Assembly: GCA_023213195.1 (NCBI GenBank)
Contig: CP096135.1
Span: 3,158,842-3,222,841 of the forward strand
Direction: 5' to 3'
DNA length: 64,000 nucleotides
DNA from: Sphingobacteriales bacterium JAD_PAG50586_3
GTDB taxonomy: Bacteria > Bacteroidota > Bacteroidia > CAMBQF01
Position 1 is the stretch's first letter; each line of letters begins with the position of its first letter. A program made the position numbers and the translations under genes. Below are positions 10,106 to 19,742 of the stretch, piece after piece. A model generated the notes under the pieces. That model was not told the origin of the DNA, did no database searches, and saw only the letters and a program-made list of their open reading frames with translations.

Positions 10106-11419
10106 ATGAAACGATTAATTATTATAATTTTCTTAATGCTTATTTCCTTATCAGATAAGGCACAAACCAATTTATACTACCCGCCTGCCGGAAATACCGT
10201 TTGGGACACAATTTCTCCAAATTCATTGGGGTGGTGCCAAGAGCGAATTGACACTCTTTTGAATTATTTACAGTTAAAAAACACCAAAAGTTTTATCATT
10301 TTAAAGGATGGTAAAATTGCCCTTGAAAAATACTATGGAACGTTTACAAAAGACAGTTTATGGTACTGGGCATCGGCAGGAAAATCGCTTACGGCATTTT
10401 TAACCGGTGTTGCACAGGATGAAGGCGCCTTGGATATACAACAACCAACAGCAACCTACCTTGGGCAAGGCTGGACAAGTGCACCACCTGAAAAAGAAGC
10501 CCTTATAAAAGTATGGCACCAGCTAACCATGACAACAGGATTGGACTATAATGTAAACGACCTTAATTGTACAGACCCTAATTGCTTAACCTATTTAAAC
10601 GATGCGGGTGAGTTTTGGTACTATCATAATGCGCCATACCAATTAATCAGCGATGTTGTTGCTAATGCTACCGGTACTAATTATAATGTATACACTAACA
10701 GCAGGGTAAAAGCTAAAACAGGTATGAGCAGCGGCATTTGGCTTGATGGGGTTTACTACAGCCGCACCCGCGATGCTGCACGGTTTGGTTTAATGATGCT
10801 GAACAAGGCAATTTGGGATGGAGATACGCTTTTGCATGATACTGCTTATTATAATGCAATGATAAACACATCACAAAGCCTAAACCAATCTTATGGATAT
10901 TTATGGTGGCTAAATGGCAAAAGCAGCCATAGGTTACCGGGTATTAATATTACTATACCGGGTGAGATAATACCAACAGCCCCGGCAGATATGTATGCAG
11001 CTCTGGGTAAGAACGATCAAAAGATATATGTAGTACCGTCTATGAATATGGTGGTAGTGCGTTTTGGTAATGCTGCTGATGGCAGTAATTTTGCACTAAG
11101 CGACTTTGATGATAATTTATGGCAACGCATAATGGATTTGGAGTGCGACGAGACAGCCATAATAGAAACTAAACCTATGGGAATAAAGGTGTATCCTAAC
11201 CCCAGCAACAATATTATTAATATACAATTTGCTAAGCCAATAAATAAAAGCGCGGTAGTAGAGTTATACAATAATAGCGGTCAGTTGGTTTATGGCGAAG
11301 TTTTGGTTGAAGGTAGCACCACCTATAACTTAAACATTGGCAACCAGCCTGCAGGTATGTATATATATAAGGTACAAACTAATGATGGGGTTGTAACGGG
11401 TAAGGTGGTTGTGGAGTAA
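10106..11419 (+). CDS. Secreted serine hydrolase (beta-lactamase/class C-like) with T9SS sorting domain
   Basis: 437 residues with a signal peptide (MKRLIIIIFLMLISLSDKAQ). The beta-lactamase-like domain (about 30-350) has the SxxK nucleophile motif SAGK (S90, K93) and a candidate second catalytic motif YHN in FWYYHNAPYQ. The C-terminal KTG-type box is not obvious; GNAADGS may correspond. A T9SS type A CTD follows (VYPNPSNNIINIQF to AGMYIYKVQTNDGVVTGKV). Family members include esterases, peptidases and penicillin-binding-like enzymes, so the substrate cannot be named. Confidence 0.88.
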   Translation: MKRLIIIIFLMLISLSDKAQTNLYYPPAGNTVWDTISPNSLGWCQERIDTLLNYLQLKNTKSFIILKDGKIALEKYYGTFTKDSLWYWASAGKSLTAFLTGVAQDEGALDIQQPTATYLGQGWTSAPPEKEALIKVWHQLTMTTGLDYNVNDLNCTDPNCLTYLNDAGEFWYYHNAPYQLISDVVANATGTNYNVYTNSRVKAKTGMSSGIWLDGVYYSRTRDAARFGLMMLNKAIWDGDTLLHDTAYYNAMINTSQSLNQSYGYLWWLNGKSSHRLPGINITIPGEIIPTAPADMYAALGKNDQKIYVVPSMNMVVVRFGNAADGSNFALSDFDDNLWQRIMDLECDETAIIETKPMGIKVYPNPSNNIINIQFAKPINKSAVVELYNNSGQLVYGEVLVEGSTTYNLNIGNQPAGMYIYKVQTNDGVVTGKVVVE

Positions 11420-11482
11420 AGCCCCTCTTCACTAAAAGAGAAATACCCATTCAAGGAAAACGTATCGAGTTCAACCTTTCTT

Positions 11483-11624
11483 TTCATTACTTTTTGCTTG
11501 TCCAAAAAGTAACCAAAAAAGACACCACGCCCAAAAACTCTAAAATTTCGCTTTCGCACATCCCGCATTCTAGTTGCCATGCGAAATTTTGAGTTCACAC
11601 AGGGCGTGGACTACCCACCGCACT
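11483..11624. repeat. Dispersed intergenic repeat, copy 1
   Basis: Starts TTCATTACTTTTTGCTTGTC and contains the palindrome ACTTTTTG...CAAAAAGT and GACACCACGC; it ends GCGTGGACTACCCACCGCACT. The outer parts match the copy at 23335-23479, while the centre differs. GCGTGG at the right pairs with CCACGC at the left, so the whole unit may fold as a long hairpin. No coding potential is seen. Confidence 0.7.
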
Positions 11625-11686
11625 TTTTATTCGATTAAACTATTGGGTTCGGTTCTTAATTTTCCGGCAGGCAGGGAGTGGGGGCT

Positions 11687-12250
11687 TTAATTTTGAGTGG
11701 CTTTTGATTCTTTGCGCCATTCTATCCAACCCCAGATTGCAAGGATAGCCATTAGTGCAGATAAGGTAGCGGTAAGCTGTAAGTCTTTATATATATAGAT
11801 GGCAACGTATAGCAAATTGGTAAAAATCCACAAGGGCCAATTGATAATGTATTTGCGGGCGCTTAAATAAGTGGCTGTAAGGCTTAGCGATGCAGCAAGC
11901 GAGTCCCAAACAGGTAAATTACCATCAGTATAGGTAATCAGTATATAATATGTAGCCCCAAACAATACCGCAGTTATAGCCAAGCTGAATAAAACCGTTT
12001 GCAGGTTAATGCGCTTTATGGGCTTTTGAGCAGCGTTGTGGATGCTCTTCCAACTAAGCCACCCATACATACTAAACATAAAGTATATAATCTGCAGACC
12101 GCTATCGGCATATAGTTTAGCAGTGTAAAACACCCATGCATACACAATAACCGATGCTGCCCCCACTGGCCAGCACCATATATTTTGGCGGGCGTTTAAA
12201 ACTACATACACCAGTGATAATAAAAAAGCTGCCCATTCGGCCTGTGCCAT
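11687..12250 (-). CDS. pnuC: Nicotinamide mononucleotide/riboside transporter PnuC
   Basis: 187 residues, about seven membrane helices, the normal size for PnuC. Motifs include NIWCWPVGAASVIVYAWVF near the N-terminus and GLQIIYFMFSMYGWLSWK, both usual for the family, ending in WIEWRKESK. It takes up an NAD precursor across the inner membrane. A -7 box, TATTTTTG on the minus strand, lies at 12273-12280. The gene overlaps no neighbour when the divergent gene is started at 12286. Stop TAA. Confidence 0.93.
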   Translation of the reverse strand: MAQAEWAAFLLSLVYVVLNARQNIWCWPVGAASVIVYAWVFYTAKLYADSGLQIIYFMFSMYGWLSWKSIHNAAQKPIKRINLQTVLFSLAITAVLFGATYYILITYTDGNLPVWDSLAASLSLTATYLSARKYIINWPLWIFTNLLYVAIYIYKDLQLTATLSALMAILAIWGWIEWRKESKATQN

Positions 12251-12285
12251 TGTGTTATTTTGTAAAATTGAGCAAAAATACGTCC

Positions 12286-13659
12286 ATGCGCTTTTATACC
12301 CTTTGTTGTATTACATTTTTATTTGTTTTGAGGCTGACAGCACAACCATTTAGCAACGGTTGCGGACCCGATACCTTACGCTATACACAAGCCAAAGCTA
12401 GTGGAAACAGCGAATATACGCTTTCTACCCAAAGCAACTTCCTGTCTTACGGGCAATACTATACCGCCCCGCAGGGCATAACCGTAAGCGGGCTGTGTTT
12501 TTATGGCAGGGCTATAGGAAACACATCTGCCACAGCAACCATAACCGGGCACTTGTACGATTTTAGTCCACAAGACACCCTACCATTTGGTGCGCCCCTG
12601 GTTAGTGGAACGGTAGAAGTAGACACATCATTCCACAACGGAAACATGAGCCAAATGCGCTATTGCATAATCTTTAGCGAGCCTGTAACCATGTTTAACG
12701 GCTATATAGTTGCGTTGGAAACAGACAGCACAATGCCTATTAAAATATATGGCAACAACAATGGCGATGGAGGTTTTGAAAAACTATCGGTAACAAAATA
12801 CGGTTGGCCCTGGGTAAATATGTTAAGCTTTGCAGCTGATGTTGACTTTCATATAGAGCCAATTGTTACGTACGATTTAAGCGCGCAAATTAGCTTTGAG
12901 TTTGACAGCGCCTGTGCCGACCGTAACTATACCCTTGCTGCCGCAGCGCCCGGCGTTACTTACGACCGTATGTATAACCAACGTGCCTTTAACAACCAAG
13001 TGTTGCAGTGCTTTAATTTTACTGCCCAAGGCAACATTTTACCGCATACATTGGACACCTTTATATATGTAGGTGCCACAGGTAATATACCAATAAGCTT
13101 TACCGATAGCATTATTGGATGGACTATGCAATGCAATGTTACGGCTTACGATACGTTATATGCCATTAACCCACCACAGGCCGATTTTAGCACGATAGGT
13201 TCGGGACTGCCGGTTGAGTTTACTTCAACATCAGTTGAAGGGCAAGATGAATACTGGGATTTTGGCGATGGCGATACCGGAACGGGCAATGTTATTAGTC
13301 ACACATTCACCACGGCGGGGAGTTATACGGTAACCCTTGTTGTTACCAACGGCTGTGGCAGCGATACCATTAGCAGTGTTGTTACTGTACCATTTGTTGG
13401 GGTTGATGAGCTACTGGCAAATGCCCCCAATATTAACTTATACCCTAACCCGGCAAGCGACAGGGTAGTAATTAGTGCCGATACTGAAATTAACGTAGTT
13501 GATGTTTATAACATTAACGGGGCTTTGATAAACAGCTTTAACGGTAATAAAAATAAACTGGCAGAACTAGCATTAACAGGTTACAGCCCCGGTTTGTATT
13601 TTGTACGTATTAGTAATACCAAGGGCTATACCAATACAACAAAACTGATAGTAAACTAA
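12286..13659 (+). CDS. Secreted PKD-domain protein with T9SS type A sorting domain
   Basis: 457 residues from the ATG at 12286 (MRFYTLCCITFLFVLRLTAQ, a signal peptide); a longer open frame upstream overlaps pnuC and was not used. A long beta-rich region of unknown type (about 25-290) precedes a PKD domain containing EYWDFGDGDTGTGN and AGSYTVTLVVTNGCGSD, then the T9SS CTD (LYPNPASDRVVI to SPGLYFVRISNTKG). The next gene begins 1 nt after the stop, suggesting co-transcription. No catalytic motif is seen. Confidence 0.82.
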   Translation: MRFYTLCCITFLFVLRLTAQPFSNGCGPDTLRYTQAKASGNSEYTLSTQSNFLSYGQYYTAPQGITVSGLCFYGRAIGNTSATATITGHLYDFSPQDTLPFGAPLVSGTVEVDTSFHNGNMSQMRYCIIFSEPVTMFNGYIVALETDSTMPIKIYGNNNGDGGFEKLSVTKYGWPWVNMLSFAADVDFHIEPIVTYDLSAQISFEFDSACADRNYTLAAAAPGVTYDRMYNQRAFNNQVLQCFNFTAQGNILPHTLDTFIYVGATGNIPISFTDSIIGWTMQCNVTAYDTLYAINPPQADFSTIGSGLPVEFTSTSVEGQDEYWDFGDGDTGTGNVISHTFTTAGSYTVTLVVTNGCGSDTISSVVTVPFVGVDELLANAPNINLYPNPASDRVVISADTEINVVDVYNINGALINSFNGNKNKLAELALTGYSPGLYFVRISNTKGYTNTTKLIVN

Positions 13660-13660
13660 T

Positions 13661-14416
13661 ATGGTACGTTATAAGCAACTAACATCAGCAGCATTTATAA
13701 GTGCATTAGCATTGTTATTGCTTAACGATTTTTACCTAAAAGCTACGTTTGGCAATTGGTTTACGGGCAAACTGTCTGACTTTGCAGGGTTGTTTATCTT
13801 TCCTATGTTTTGGGCAATTTTATTCCCCAAACAATCAAAGGCTATTTATATAATCACTGCAATAACATTTGTAGTTTGGAAATCAATCTACAGCCAATGG
13901 TTTATTGACGGGTTTAATGATGTAATGCCCTTTGCCCTAGAACGTACCGTAGATATGGGCGATTGTATTGCGTTATTTATCCTCCCAATATCTTATTATT
14001 ATCTGAACAGGAAAGAAGTTTACACACTAAGTATCAATCCCGCATACATTATACCGATAGCGGCGTTTGCTTTTGTTGCCACCAGCCAAACCAAAGGCTT
14101 TGTGATAAATGACGCCTATAGTTTTAACTATTCTATTGATAGCTTACGCAGCAGTTTAAGCAAGGAGTTTCATCAGGATACTTCAGAAATACAGGTAGCC
14201 CCTAAAAGTACTTATTTAAAAGTAGATAATTTCAAATCGTGTGCCCATGGATATATGGTTACGTGCACTATATGGGGTAATAGCACAAAATCAAACATTG
14301 CGATTAATTCTATCCTTTATAATTGCGACCCCACTAATAAAGAGTATTCAGACAAAGAACTAAAAGCCGATTTCTCTGCTATAGTTACCGCAAAACTTGG
14401 TGGCAAAAAATATTAA
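13661..14416 (+). CDS. Integral membrane protein of unknown function
   Basis: 251 residues with about five predicted membrane segments: residues 10-25, 40-60, 64-80, 98-120 and 125-145. The motif GNWFTGKLSDFAGLFIFP is one I have seen in unnamed Bacteroidota membrane proteins, and the C-terminal third is soluble. It directly follows the PKD/T9SS gene (1-nt gap) and ends 4 nt inside the convergent phosphoribosyltransferase gene. No function can be assigned. Confidence 0.6.
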   Translation: MVRYKQLTSAAFISALALLLLNDFYLKATFGNWFTGKLSDFAGLFIFPMFWAILFPKQSKAIYIITAITFVVWKSIYSQWFIDGFNDVMPFALERTVDMGDCIALFILPISYYYLNRKEVYTLSINPAYIIPIAAFAFVATSQTKGFVINDAYSFNYSIDSLRSSLSKEFHQDTSEIQVAPKSTYLKVDNFKSCAHGYMVTCTIWGNSTKSNIAINSILYNCDPTNKEYSDKELKADFSAIVTAKLGGKKY

Positions 14417-14914
14417 TTTAGATAAACCCCTTCGTTAGCTTCGTCTAGCACCACATCTATATGCTCTGATAAAGTGGTTGCCATAGAAAGGCCCACATAA
14501 TCTGCTTTTACGGGGTACGATGGGTGGTTCCTGTCTACCAGCACTACTGTTTGCAAGGCTTTAAGTTGTGTGCCTAAAAATGGCTCAAGCGCGTGGATAA
14601 GGGTACGTCCGCTGTTCAGCACATCGTCAACCACTAATATTAATGCACCGTCTTGTAACACCGACTCATCGCTAAGCTCGGCACGCTTACCAACAGGGCT
14701 TTGCTTATCCACCTGAACAGAAACCAGCTTTACTTTAATAGGGCTAAGCGCTTCTATAGCTGTTGCTAAGGCGCTGAGCAAACTTAAGCCCCTGCCCTAC
14801 TACACCGGCAAGTACAATTTCTGTAGCGGTATGGTTTCTTTCATACACTTGTACAGCGATTCTATTAATCTTTTGTTGGATTTGTTCCGTAGTTAGTACT
14901 GAAGTTGCAGTCAT
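14413..14914 (-). CDS. PyrR-like phosphoribosyltransferase, one frameshift
   Basis: The 3' part has the PRPP-binding motif LILVVDDVLNSGRTLIHAL and ends NEGVYLN. The start at 14914 gives MTATSVLTTEQIQQKINRIA followed by IVLAGVVGQGL. One extra base around 14784-14785 separates the two halves; removing it joins GQGLSLLSALATAIEALSP smoothly. Restored length is about 166 residues, normal for PyrR-type uracil phosphoribosyltransferase or regulator proteins. Whether it acts on pyrimidines is not shown by context. Start and stop are supported by the restored frame. Confidence 0.82.
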
Positions 14915-14920
14915 ATTTAA

Positions 14921-14948
14921 GGGTTCAGAGGTCAGGGTTCAGAGGTCA
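14921..14948. repeat. 14-nt tandem duplication
   Basis: GGGTTCAGAGGTCA occurs twice head to tail. Its TCAGAGGTCAG is repeated inverted at 15322-15332, on the other side of the four-helix-bundle gene. Confidence 0.7.
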
Positions 14949-14949
14949 G

Positions 14950-15303
14950 TTAAAGTTTACTCTTAATCCCATTAATAATCTTTCCTATTTCTGAGGCTAA
15001 AGTTAATACATCATTTGTCTTACCATCATCTATATATCCTAATTTATTAGATAACATGATTTGTGTTTCTAATTCAGCCAGTGAACCATAAGCTATTCCA
15101 AGAAATTGCCTGAATTCACCTGTGTTATTTCTAGAATGTCCTTCAGCAATATTTGAAGCTACTGAAACCGCTGACCTTCTTATTTGGGAAATTAAACCAT
15201 ACATCTCTTTAGAAGGAAAATTTTCTGTGTTAGAATATATTAGCAGAGCCAAATCCATTGCCTTTTGCCATGCAATTAAATCCTTGTAACTCTTAACTAT
15301 CAA
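14950..15303 (-). CDS. Four helix bundle protein (S23/Avd-like family)
   Basis: 117 residues, TTG start (MIVKSYKDLIAWQKAMDLAL). The pattern DLIAWQKAM, IRRSAVSVASNIAEGHSR and EFRQFLGIAYGSLAELETQI identifies the S23-like four-helix-bundle family, related to 23S rRNA intervening-sequence ORFs and to Avd of diversity-generating retroelements. No reverse transcriptase or variable repeat is nearby, so it is a stand-alone copy. It is bracketed by short inverted sequences (TCAGAGGTCAG) and separates two housekeeping genes, suggesting a small mobile cassette. Molecular role unknown. Confidence 0.85.
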   Translation of the reverse strand: MIVKSYKDLIAWQKAMDLALLIYSNTENFPSKEMYGLISQIRRSAVSVASNIAEGHSRNNTGEFRQFLGIAYGSLAELETQIMLSNKLGYIDDGKTNDVLTLASEIGKIINGIKSKL

Positions 15304-15332
15304 AGGCTTAATTTTTTATTTCTGACCTCTGA

Positions 15333-16730
15333 CTACTGACCCCTGATCTCTAAAAGAACAACATTTTCCACATGCTGGGTGTGGGGGAACATATCTACCG
15401 GCTTAACACGGATTACCTTGTATTTCTCGTCCATAAGGGCTAGGTCGCGGGCTTGGGTAGCGGGGTTGCAGCTAACGTATACCACGCGCTTGGCTCCTAT
15501 CTCTACAATCTTCTTTACCACATCTTCATGCATGCCTGCGCGGGGTGGGTCGGTAACAATAACATCGGGTTTGCCATTGGCCGCTATAAATTCGTCGTTC
15601 AAAACATCCTTCATATCGCCTGCATAAAAAGCGGTGTTTGTCAGGTTGTTCATGTCGGCATTGATGTGGGCATCTTCTATGGCTTCGGGCACATACTCTA
15701 CCCCAACTACTTTAGCAGCGGTCTTAGCTAAGAAGCAAGCAATAGTACCGGTACCGGTGTATAAATCGTAAACGGTTTCTCCGCCTTTAAGTCCGGCAAA
15801 TTCAAGCGTTACATTGTACAGGTTTTGTGCCTGTATGGGGTTAGTCTGGTAAAACGATTTTGGGCCTACTTTAAAACGCAGGCCTTCCATTTGCTCGGTT
15901 ATATAAGGCAGGCCGTTGTATACAATTACGTCCTGGTCGTAGATGGTATCGTTTGCTTTTTCGTTTACTATATAGTTGAGCGATGTTATTTGTGGGAATA
16001 ATTCTTTCAGATGGCTCATCAGGGCTTCAATCTTCTCCTCATCGCGGTAATAGAAAACCACAATAACCATAACCTCTCCGCTAATGGTTGTACGTATTAG
16101 CAGATTGCGCATAAAGCCTTCTTTATGGCGGGCATCAAAATAGGTGTAGCCATTAGCAGTAGTAAAATCTTTTATTGCTAGGCGGATTTCGTTAGAAGGC
16201 TCAGGTTGCAGCCAGCACTTTTTAATGTCTAAAATCCTATCGAAATACTTAGGAACATGGAAACCTAATGCCGGAGCAAAGGGGATATTTTCCTGCATTT
16301 CTTCGGTGGTAAGCCATTGCTTGTTAGCAAAGGCATAATCCATTTTGTTGCGGTAAAAATAATCGTTGGGCGAGCCTAAGATGGGTTCTGTCTCAGGTAA
16401 ATCAACCTTGGCTAAACGGCGCAGGGTTTGGTCTACCTGTTTGTGTTTAAAGTACAGCTGTTCGGCATACTTCATGTTCTGCCACTTGCAGCCGCCACAT
16501 AGGCCAAAGTGCTGGCAAACGGGCTCGGTACGTTTATCAGACAGGGTATGAAAAACAATGGCTTTGCCTTCGCGGTAGTTCGATTTTTTGCGGGTAATTT
16601 CCACATCAACCACATCGCCGGGTACTGCGCCTTTAACAAACACTACCATGTCGTTAGCACGGCCAATGGCTAAGCCCTCAGACGATATATCGGTAATTTC
16701 TACCTGCTGTATAATTTGATTTTTCTTCAC
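15333..16730 (-). CDS. rlmD: 23S rRNA (uracil-5-)-methyltransferase RlmD/RumA family
   Basis: Methylates uracil C5 in 23S rRNA (RumA-type; RlmD acts at U1939 in E. coli). A TRAM domain is at the N-terminus (about 5-60), then the iron-sulfur cluster cysteines in CQHFGLCGGCKWQ (C72, C78, C81 from the GTG start). The SAM domain has YDLYTGTGTIACFL, VTDPPRAGM and the catalytic-Cys block VVYVSCNPATQARDL. The GTG at 16730 is preferred to the TTG at 16739, which lies inside the -7 box. Stop TAG, length 465. Specificity among RumA paralogues is not certain. Confidence 0.92.
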   Translation of the reverse strand: MKKNQIIQQVEITDISSEGLAIGRANDMVVFVKGAVPGDVVDVEITRKKSNYREGKAIVFHTLSDKRTEPVCQHFGLCGGCKWQNMKYAEQLYFKHKQVDQTLRRLAKVDLPETEPILGSPNDYFYRNKMDYAFANKQWLTTEEMQENIPFAPALGFHVPKYFDRILDIKKCWLQPEPSNEIRLAIKDFTTANGYTYFDARHKEGFMRNLLIRTTISGEVMVIVVFYYRDEEKIEALMSHLKELFPQITSLNYIVNEKANDTIYDQDVIVYNGLPYITEQMEGLRFKVGPKSFYQTNPIQAQNLYNVTLEFAGLKGGETVYDLYTGTGTIACFLAKTAAKVVGVEYVPEAIEDAHINADMNNLTNTAFYAGDMKDVLNDEFIAANGKPDVIVTDPPRAGMHEDVVKKIVEIGAKRVVYVSCNPATQARDLALMDEKYKVIRVKPVDMFPHTQHVENVVLLEIRGQ

Positions 16731-16736
16731 AGGCAG

Positions 16737-16744
16737 CAAAGGTA
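16737..16744 (-). promoter_or_regulatory. -7 promoter box of rlmD, 6 nt before the GTG start
   Basis: Minus strand TACCTTTG (TAnnTTTG). The next 6 nt lead to GTG, so the transcript probably starts at or within a few bases of the start codon. Confidence 0.55.
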
Positions 16745-16807
16745 CTGTAATAAGCGAATTAGATAATAAGATTGGGTCAATATGAATACATGTTATTGAC
16801 CTAAGTG

Positions 16808-17110
16808 CTATTTCATTTTGTTAGGGTTCTGTCTGCAATCGAAAACCCTAGCAATAATGACAGTGCTCCCCTGAATATAATAAAGAATTTTATAGTTACC
16901 TTTTACCAAATACCTAAGTTCAATTCCATCAATAGTAAATAAAGTTTCTACTGCACCAATGTGTGGAGTGTATTTTAATTGAATTGTAGAACTGACTAAG
17001 GCTTTTACCAACTTACGGGCAACCCTTAAATTAGCTTCGATTTTATAATAATCAAATACATTTTCTAAATCATTATTGGCTTTATCAGACCAACTTACAA
17101 TTAAGTCCAT
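16808..17110 (-). CDS. ParE/RelE-type toxin
   Basis: 100 residues. The WSDKANNDLENVFDYYK start, the central Arg in LRVARKLV and the C-terminal YKILYYIQGSTVIIARVFDCRQNP are the ParE/RelE fold pattern, acting on gyrase or on ribosome-bound mRNA depending on subfamily. The start overlaps the stop of the upstream antitoxin frame (10 nt), the usual arrangement of a toxin-antitoxin operon. Stop TAG. Which target it uses cannot be told. Confidence 0.87.
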   Translation of the reverse strand: MDLIVSWSDKANNDLENVFDYYKIEANLRVARKLVKALVSSTIQLKYTPHIGAVETLFTIDGIELRYLVKGNYKILYYIQGSTVIIARVFDCRQNPNKMK

Positions 17111-17342
17111 GAGTCTATCTCTCGCTGTAAATCTTCTGCTCTGGTAACCCTTCCTGCATCAGCATCAGCTTTAGCTTCCTGAACACTTTGATAAAGTTCC
17201 TCCACGGTATAAGGCTTTAAGCCTGACTCATAAAGTTTCTTTTTTCAGATGTTAGTATATCCTCCAGCTTAGCTATGAGTTGCTCATTATCTAAGCGAAG
17301 AAACTCTTGCACAAAGTGTATTTTCCTTAGTTGAATATCCAT
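17101..17342 (-). CDS. Antitoxin partner of the ParE-like toxin, frameshifted
   Basis: Starts MDIQLRKIHFVQEFLRLDN and breaks at the T-run 17241-17245. With one base added it continues KLYESGLKPYTVEELYQSV then EAKADADAGRVTRAEDLQRE and ends at TAA overlapping the toxin start. Restored length is about 80 residues, fitting the small antitoxins (often with a helical addiction-module domain) paired with ParE. A real one-base deletion would leave the toxin without a full antitoxin, so either the toxin is inactive or the base is a sequencing error. Confidence 0.75.
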
Positions 17343-17376
17343 ACTATAAAATTAATAATAAAACTGCTAAAAACAA

Positions 17377-17396
17377 AAGCCCTCCAAAGAGGGCTT
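17377..17396 (-). terminator. Hairpin terminator after purL
   Basis: AAGCCCTC, loop CAAA, GAGGGCTT, a perfect 8-bp stem followed on the minus strand by T-rich sequence. Confidence 0.65.
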
Positions 17397-17432
17397 AAAA
17401 TTTTGTATCAATCATCACCTTAGGAGATTTCT

Positions 17433-17503
17433 CTCGCTTAAAGCGAGACGGGAATGACAATGATCTTTTTCATTATGCATTTTGAATTATGCATTTTGAA
17501 TTA
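17433..17503. repeat. Short intergenic repeats after purL
   Basis: Contains the hairpin CTCTCGCTTAAAGCGAGA followed by CGGGAATGAC (shared with the 31-nt inverted repeat near 20-21 kb). It then has two tandem copies of ATTATGCATTTTGA, a motif also seen near 28.3 kb (TTATGCATT). Confidence 0.5.
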
Positions 17504-19729
17504 GCTAAGGTATTTCTCAATAGCTGTATCGTACATGTTTTTAAGTTCGGCTACAGAGCCAAAGTTTTTGTCGTCGATAACTACATCTGTGCCTACTGTT
17601 TCGCCTAGTAGGGAGAACTCAACACCGGCAGCGGCAAGTAATTCAGCCAACGCTTCTTCTTTCTCGGGAGAAACAGAAACTACTACGCGGCTTTGTGCTT
17701 CGCCAAACAAGAAGGCATCGGTACGTACTTCAACGTCTGATTCAATATTAAAACCAATACCGTTTACCATGGCGCTTTCCAGCAAGGTTACAAACAAACC
17801 GCCATCGGCACAGTCGTGGGCAGAAGCTATAATACCTTCGTGGATAAGGGCGCGGACAGCATCTTGCACTGCATGCTCTTCTTCTAAATCCATATACGGT
17901 GCAGGCGATAATTTAACGCCGTGGTAAGAGTATACGTATTCAGATGAATTAATATCGTTGCGCGATTTTCCTACTAAGTAAATTGAATGGCCTTCTGCTT
18001 TAAAGTTAAGGCTCATGCGGTGCTCTTTATTATCAATAACACCCAGCATACCAATGGTAGGGGTTGGGAACACCGGAATTATCTCGCCATCAAAATTAGA
18101 CTGGTTGTAGAAGCTAACATTTCCGCCGGTTACAGGAGTATTAAACTCTCGGCAGGCAGCCCCCATACCTTTAATAGCACCCACAAATTGCCAATATACT
18201 TCGGGCTTATAAGGGTTGCCAAAGTTTAAGCAGTTGGTAACGCCCATTGGCAAACCACCGCTACAGGTAATGTTACGTGCAGCCTCGGCAACGGCAATAG
18301 CGGTGCCTTGTTCAGGGTCGGCGTGCACGTAGCGGCTGTTGCAATCTACTGTCATAGCCAGGGCCTTATCGGTGCCTTTTACGTTTACAATACCGGCATC
18401 AGAAGGTGCATTGGTGCTTTGGTTGCGGGTACCCACCATAGTGTCGTACTGCTCTATAACCCAGCGTTTAGAAGCTATATTGGGGCGGGTAATTAAAAAC
18501 TGTGCTACCTCTTTTAAATCGGCAGGCACGGCTATAGAATCAAAATTGAATTTCTTCGTTTCGGCATAGTAGGCAGGCTCTGTATATTCACGGTCGTAAA
18601 CGGGAGCGCCACCGCCAAGCACTAAATCGCCGGCAGGAACATCGGCTACCATTTCGCCTTTAAAGTAGTATACCAAACGGTCGCCTTCGGTTACTTCACC
18701 TATCTGCACACAGTTTAAATCCCATTTATCAAACACAGCCTGTACCTCGTCTTCGCGGCCTTTTTCTACCACTACCAACATACGCTCTTGGCTTTCTGAC
18801 AAAAGGATTTCAAACGGAACCATGCCCTCTTGGCGCATAGGCACTTTATCTAACCAGATAACCATGCCATGCTCGCCTTTGGCCGACATTTCTGAGGTTG
18901 AGCAGGTAATACCCGCCGCGCCCATATCTTGCATGCCAATAACGGCACCGGTTTTTATAACTTCTAATGAAGCTTCTAACAATAGTTTTTCTTGGAATGG
19001 GTCGCCCACCTGCACGGCAGGAATTTTATCTGACGATGCTTCTGTAATATCTTCAGAAGCAAAGGTTGCGCCGTGGATACCGTCTTTACCTGTAGAAGAA
19101 CCTACAATGTAAACAGGGTTGCCTACACCGTAAGAGGTAGCCGAAGCTGTTTCGCCCTTTTTAACAATACCAACCGACATGGCATTAACCAAAGGGTTTT
19201 GGTTGTAGCAATCATCGAAAAACACCTCGCCGCCGACTACGGGAACGCCAAAAGCATTACCATAATCGCCGATGCCTTTAACAACACCTTTTAGCAACCA
19301 CTTGGTACGCTCCGATTTTATGTCGCCAAAACGTAACGAGTTTAGTTGGGCTATAGGGCGGGCGCCCATGGTAAAAATATCGCGGTTTATGCCGCCCACA
19401 CCTGTAGCGGCGCCTTGGTAAGGCTCTAATGCCGATGGGTGGTTATGGCTTTCAATTTTAAAGGCACAGCCTAAGCCGTTGCCAATATCTACAAGCCCTG
19501 CATTTTCTTCGCCGGCTTTAGCAAGCATCATCTCGCCATCGCGGGGAAGGGTTTTTAACCACTTGATAGAGTTTTTGTAAGAGCAATGCTCGCTCCACAT
19601 TACAGAGAAGATACTCAACTCTGTAAAGTTTGGGGTGCGGCCCAAAATCTCTTTTATTTTTTCAAACTCATCAGGGGTAAGGCCCAATTTTTGGGCTGTT
19701 TCAAGGGTTGGTAAGGTAGCTGTAGACAT
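17501..19729 (-). CDS. purL: Phosphoribosylformylglycinamidine synthase subunit PurL
   Basis: ATP-dependent conversion of FGAR to FGAM in purine synthesis, using ammonia from the PurQ glutaminase with PurS. 742 residues, the small-type PurL. The motifs [20 protein letters not shown] and [13 protein letters not shown] are the substrate and nucleotide-binding blocks, followed by [18 protein letters not shown] and [16 protein letters not shown]. No glutaminase domain is fused. The start is fixed by the -7 box 5 nt upstream. guaA, another purine gene, lies at 45 kb. Confidence 0.97.
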   Translation of the reverse strand: MSTATLPTLETAQKLGLTPDEFEKIKEILGRTPNFTELSIFSVMWSEHCSYKNSIKWLKTLPRDGEMMLAKAGEENAGLVDIGNGLGCAFKIESHNHPSALEPYQGAATGVGGINRDIFTMGARPIAQLNSLRFGDIKSERTKWLLKGVVKGIGDYGNAFGVPVVGGEVFFDDCYNQNPLVNAMSVGIVKKGETASATSYGVGNPVYIVGSSTGKDGIHGATFASEDITEASSDKIPAVQVGDPFQEKLLLEASLEVIKTGAVIGMQDMGAAGITCSTSEMSAKGEHGMVIWLDKVPMRQEGMVPFEILLSESQERMLVVVEKGREDEVQAVFDKWDLNCVQIGEVTEGDRLVYYFKGEMVADVPAGDLVLGGGAPVYDREYTEPAYYAETKKFNFDSIAVPADLKEVAQFLITRPNIASKRWVIEQYDTMVGTRNQSTNAPSDAGIVNVKGTDKALAMTVDCNSRYVHADPEQGTAIAVAEAARNITCSGGLPMGVTNCLNFGNPYKPEVYWQFVGAIKGMGAACREFNTPVTGGNVSFYNQSNFDGEIIPVFPTPTIGMLGVIDNKEHRMSLNFKAEGHSIYLVGKSRNDINSSEYVYSYHGVKLSPAPYMDLEEEHAVQDAVRALIHEGIIASAHDCADGGLFVTLLESAMVNGIGFNIESDVEVRTDAFLFGEAQSRVVVSVSPEKEEALAELLAAAGVEFSLLGETVGTDVVIDDKNFGSVAELKNMYDTAIEKYLS

Positions 19730-19734
19730 GGGTG

Positions 19735-19742
19735 CAAAGGTA
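19735..19742 (-). promoter_or_regulatory. -7 promoter box of purL, 5 nt before ATG
   Basis: Minus strand TACCTTTG then CACCC and ATG. The spacing leaves room for almost no 5' leader. Confidence 0.6.

Noticed and set aside
12154..12285. Upstream extension of the PKD/T9SS gene
   Set aside because: It overlaps pnuC on the other strand and lacks a signal peptide; the ATG at 12286 gives a proper one.
14950..15303. Diversity-generating retroelement (Avd-like gene)
   Set aside because: No reverse transcriptase, template repeat or variable repeat is nearby; a stand-alone S23-like gene.
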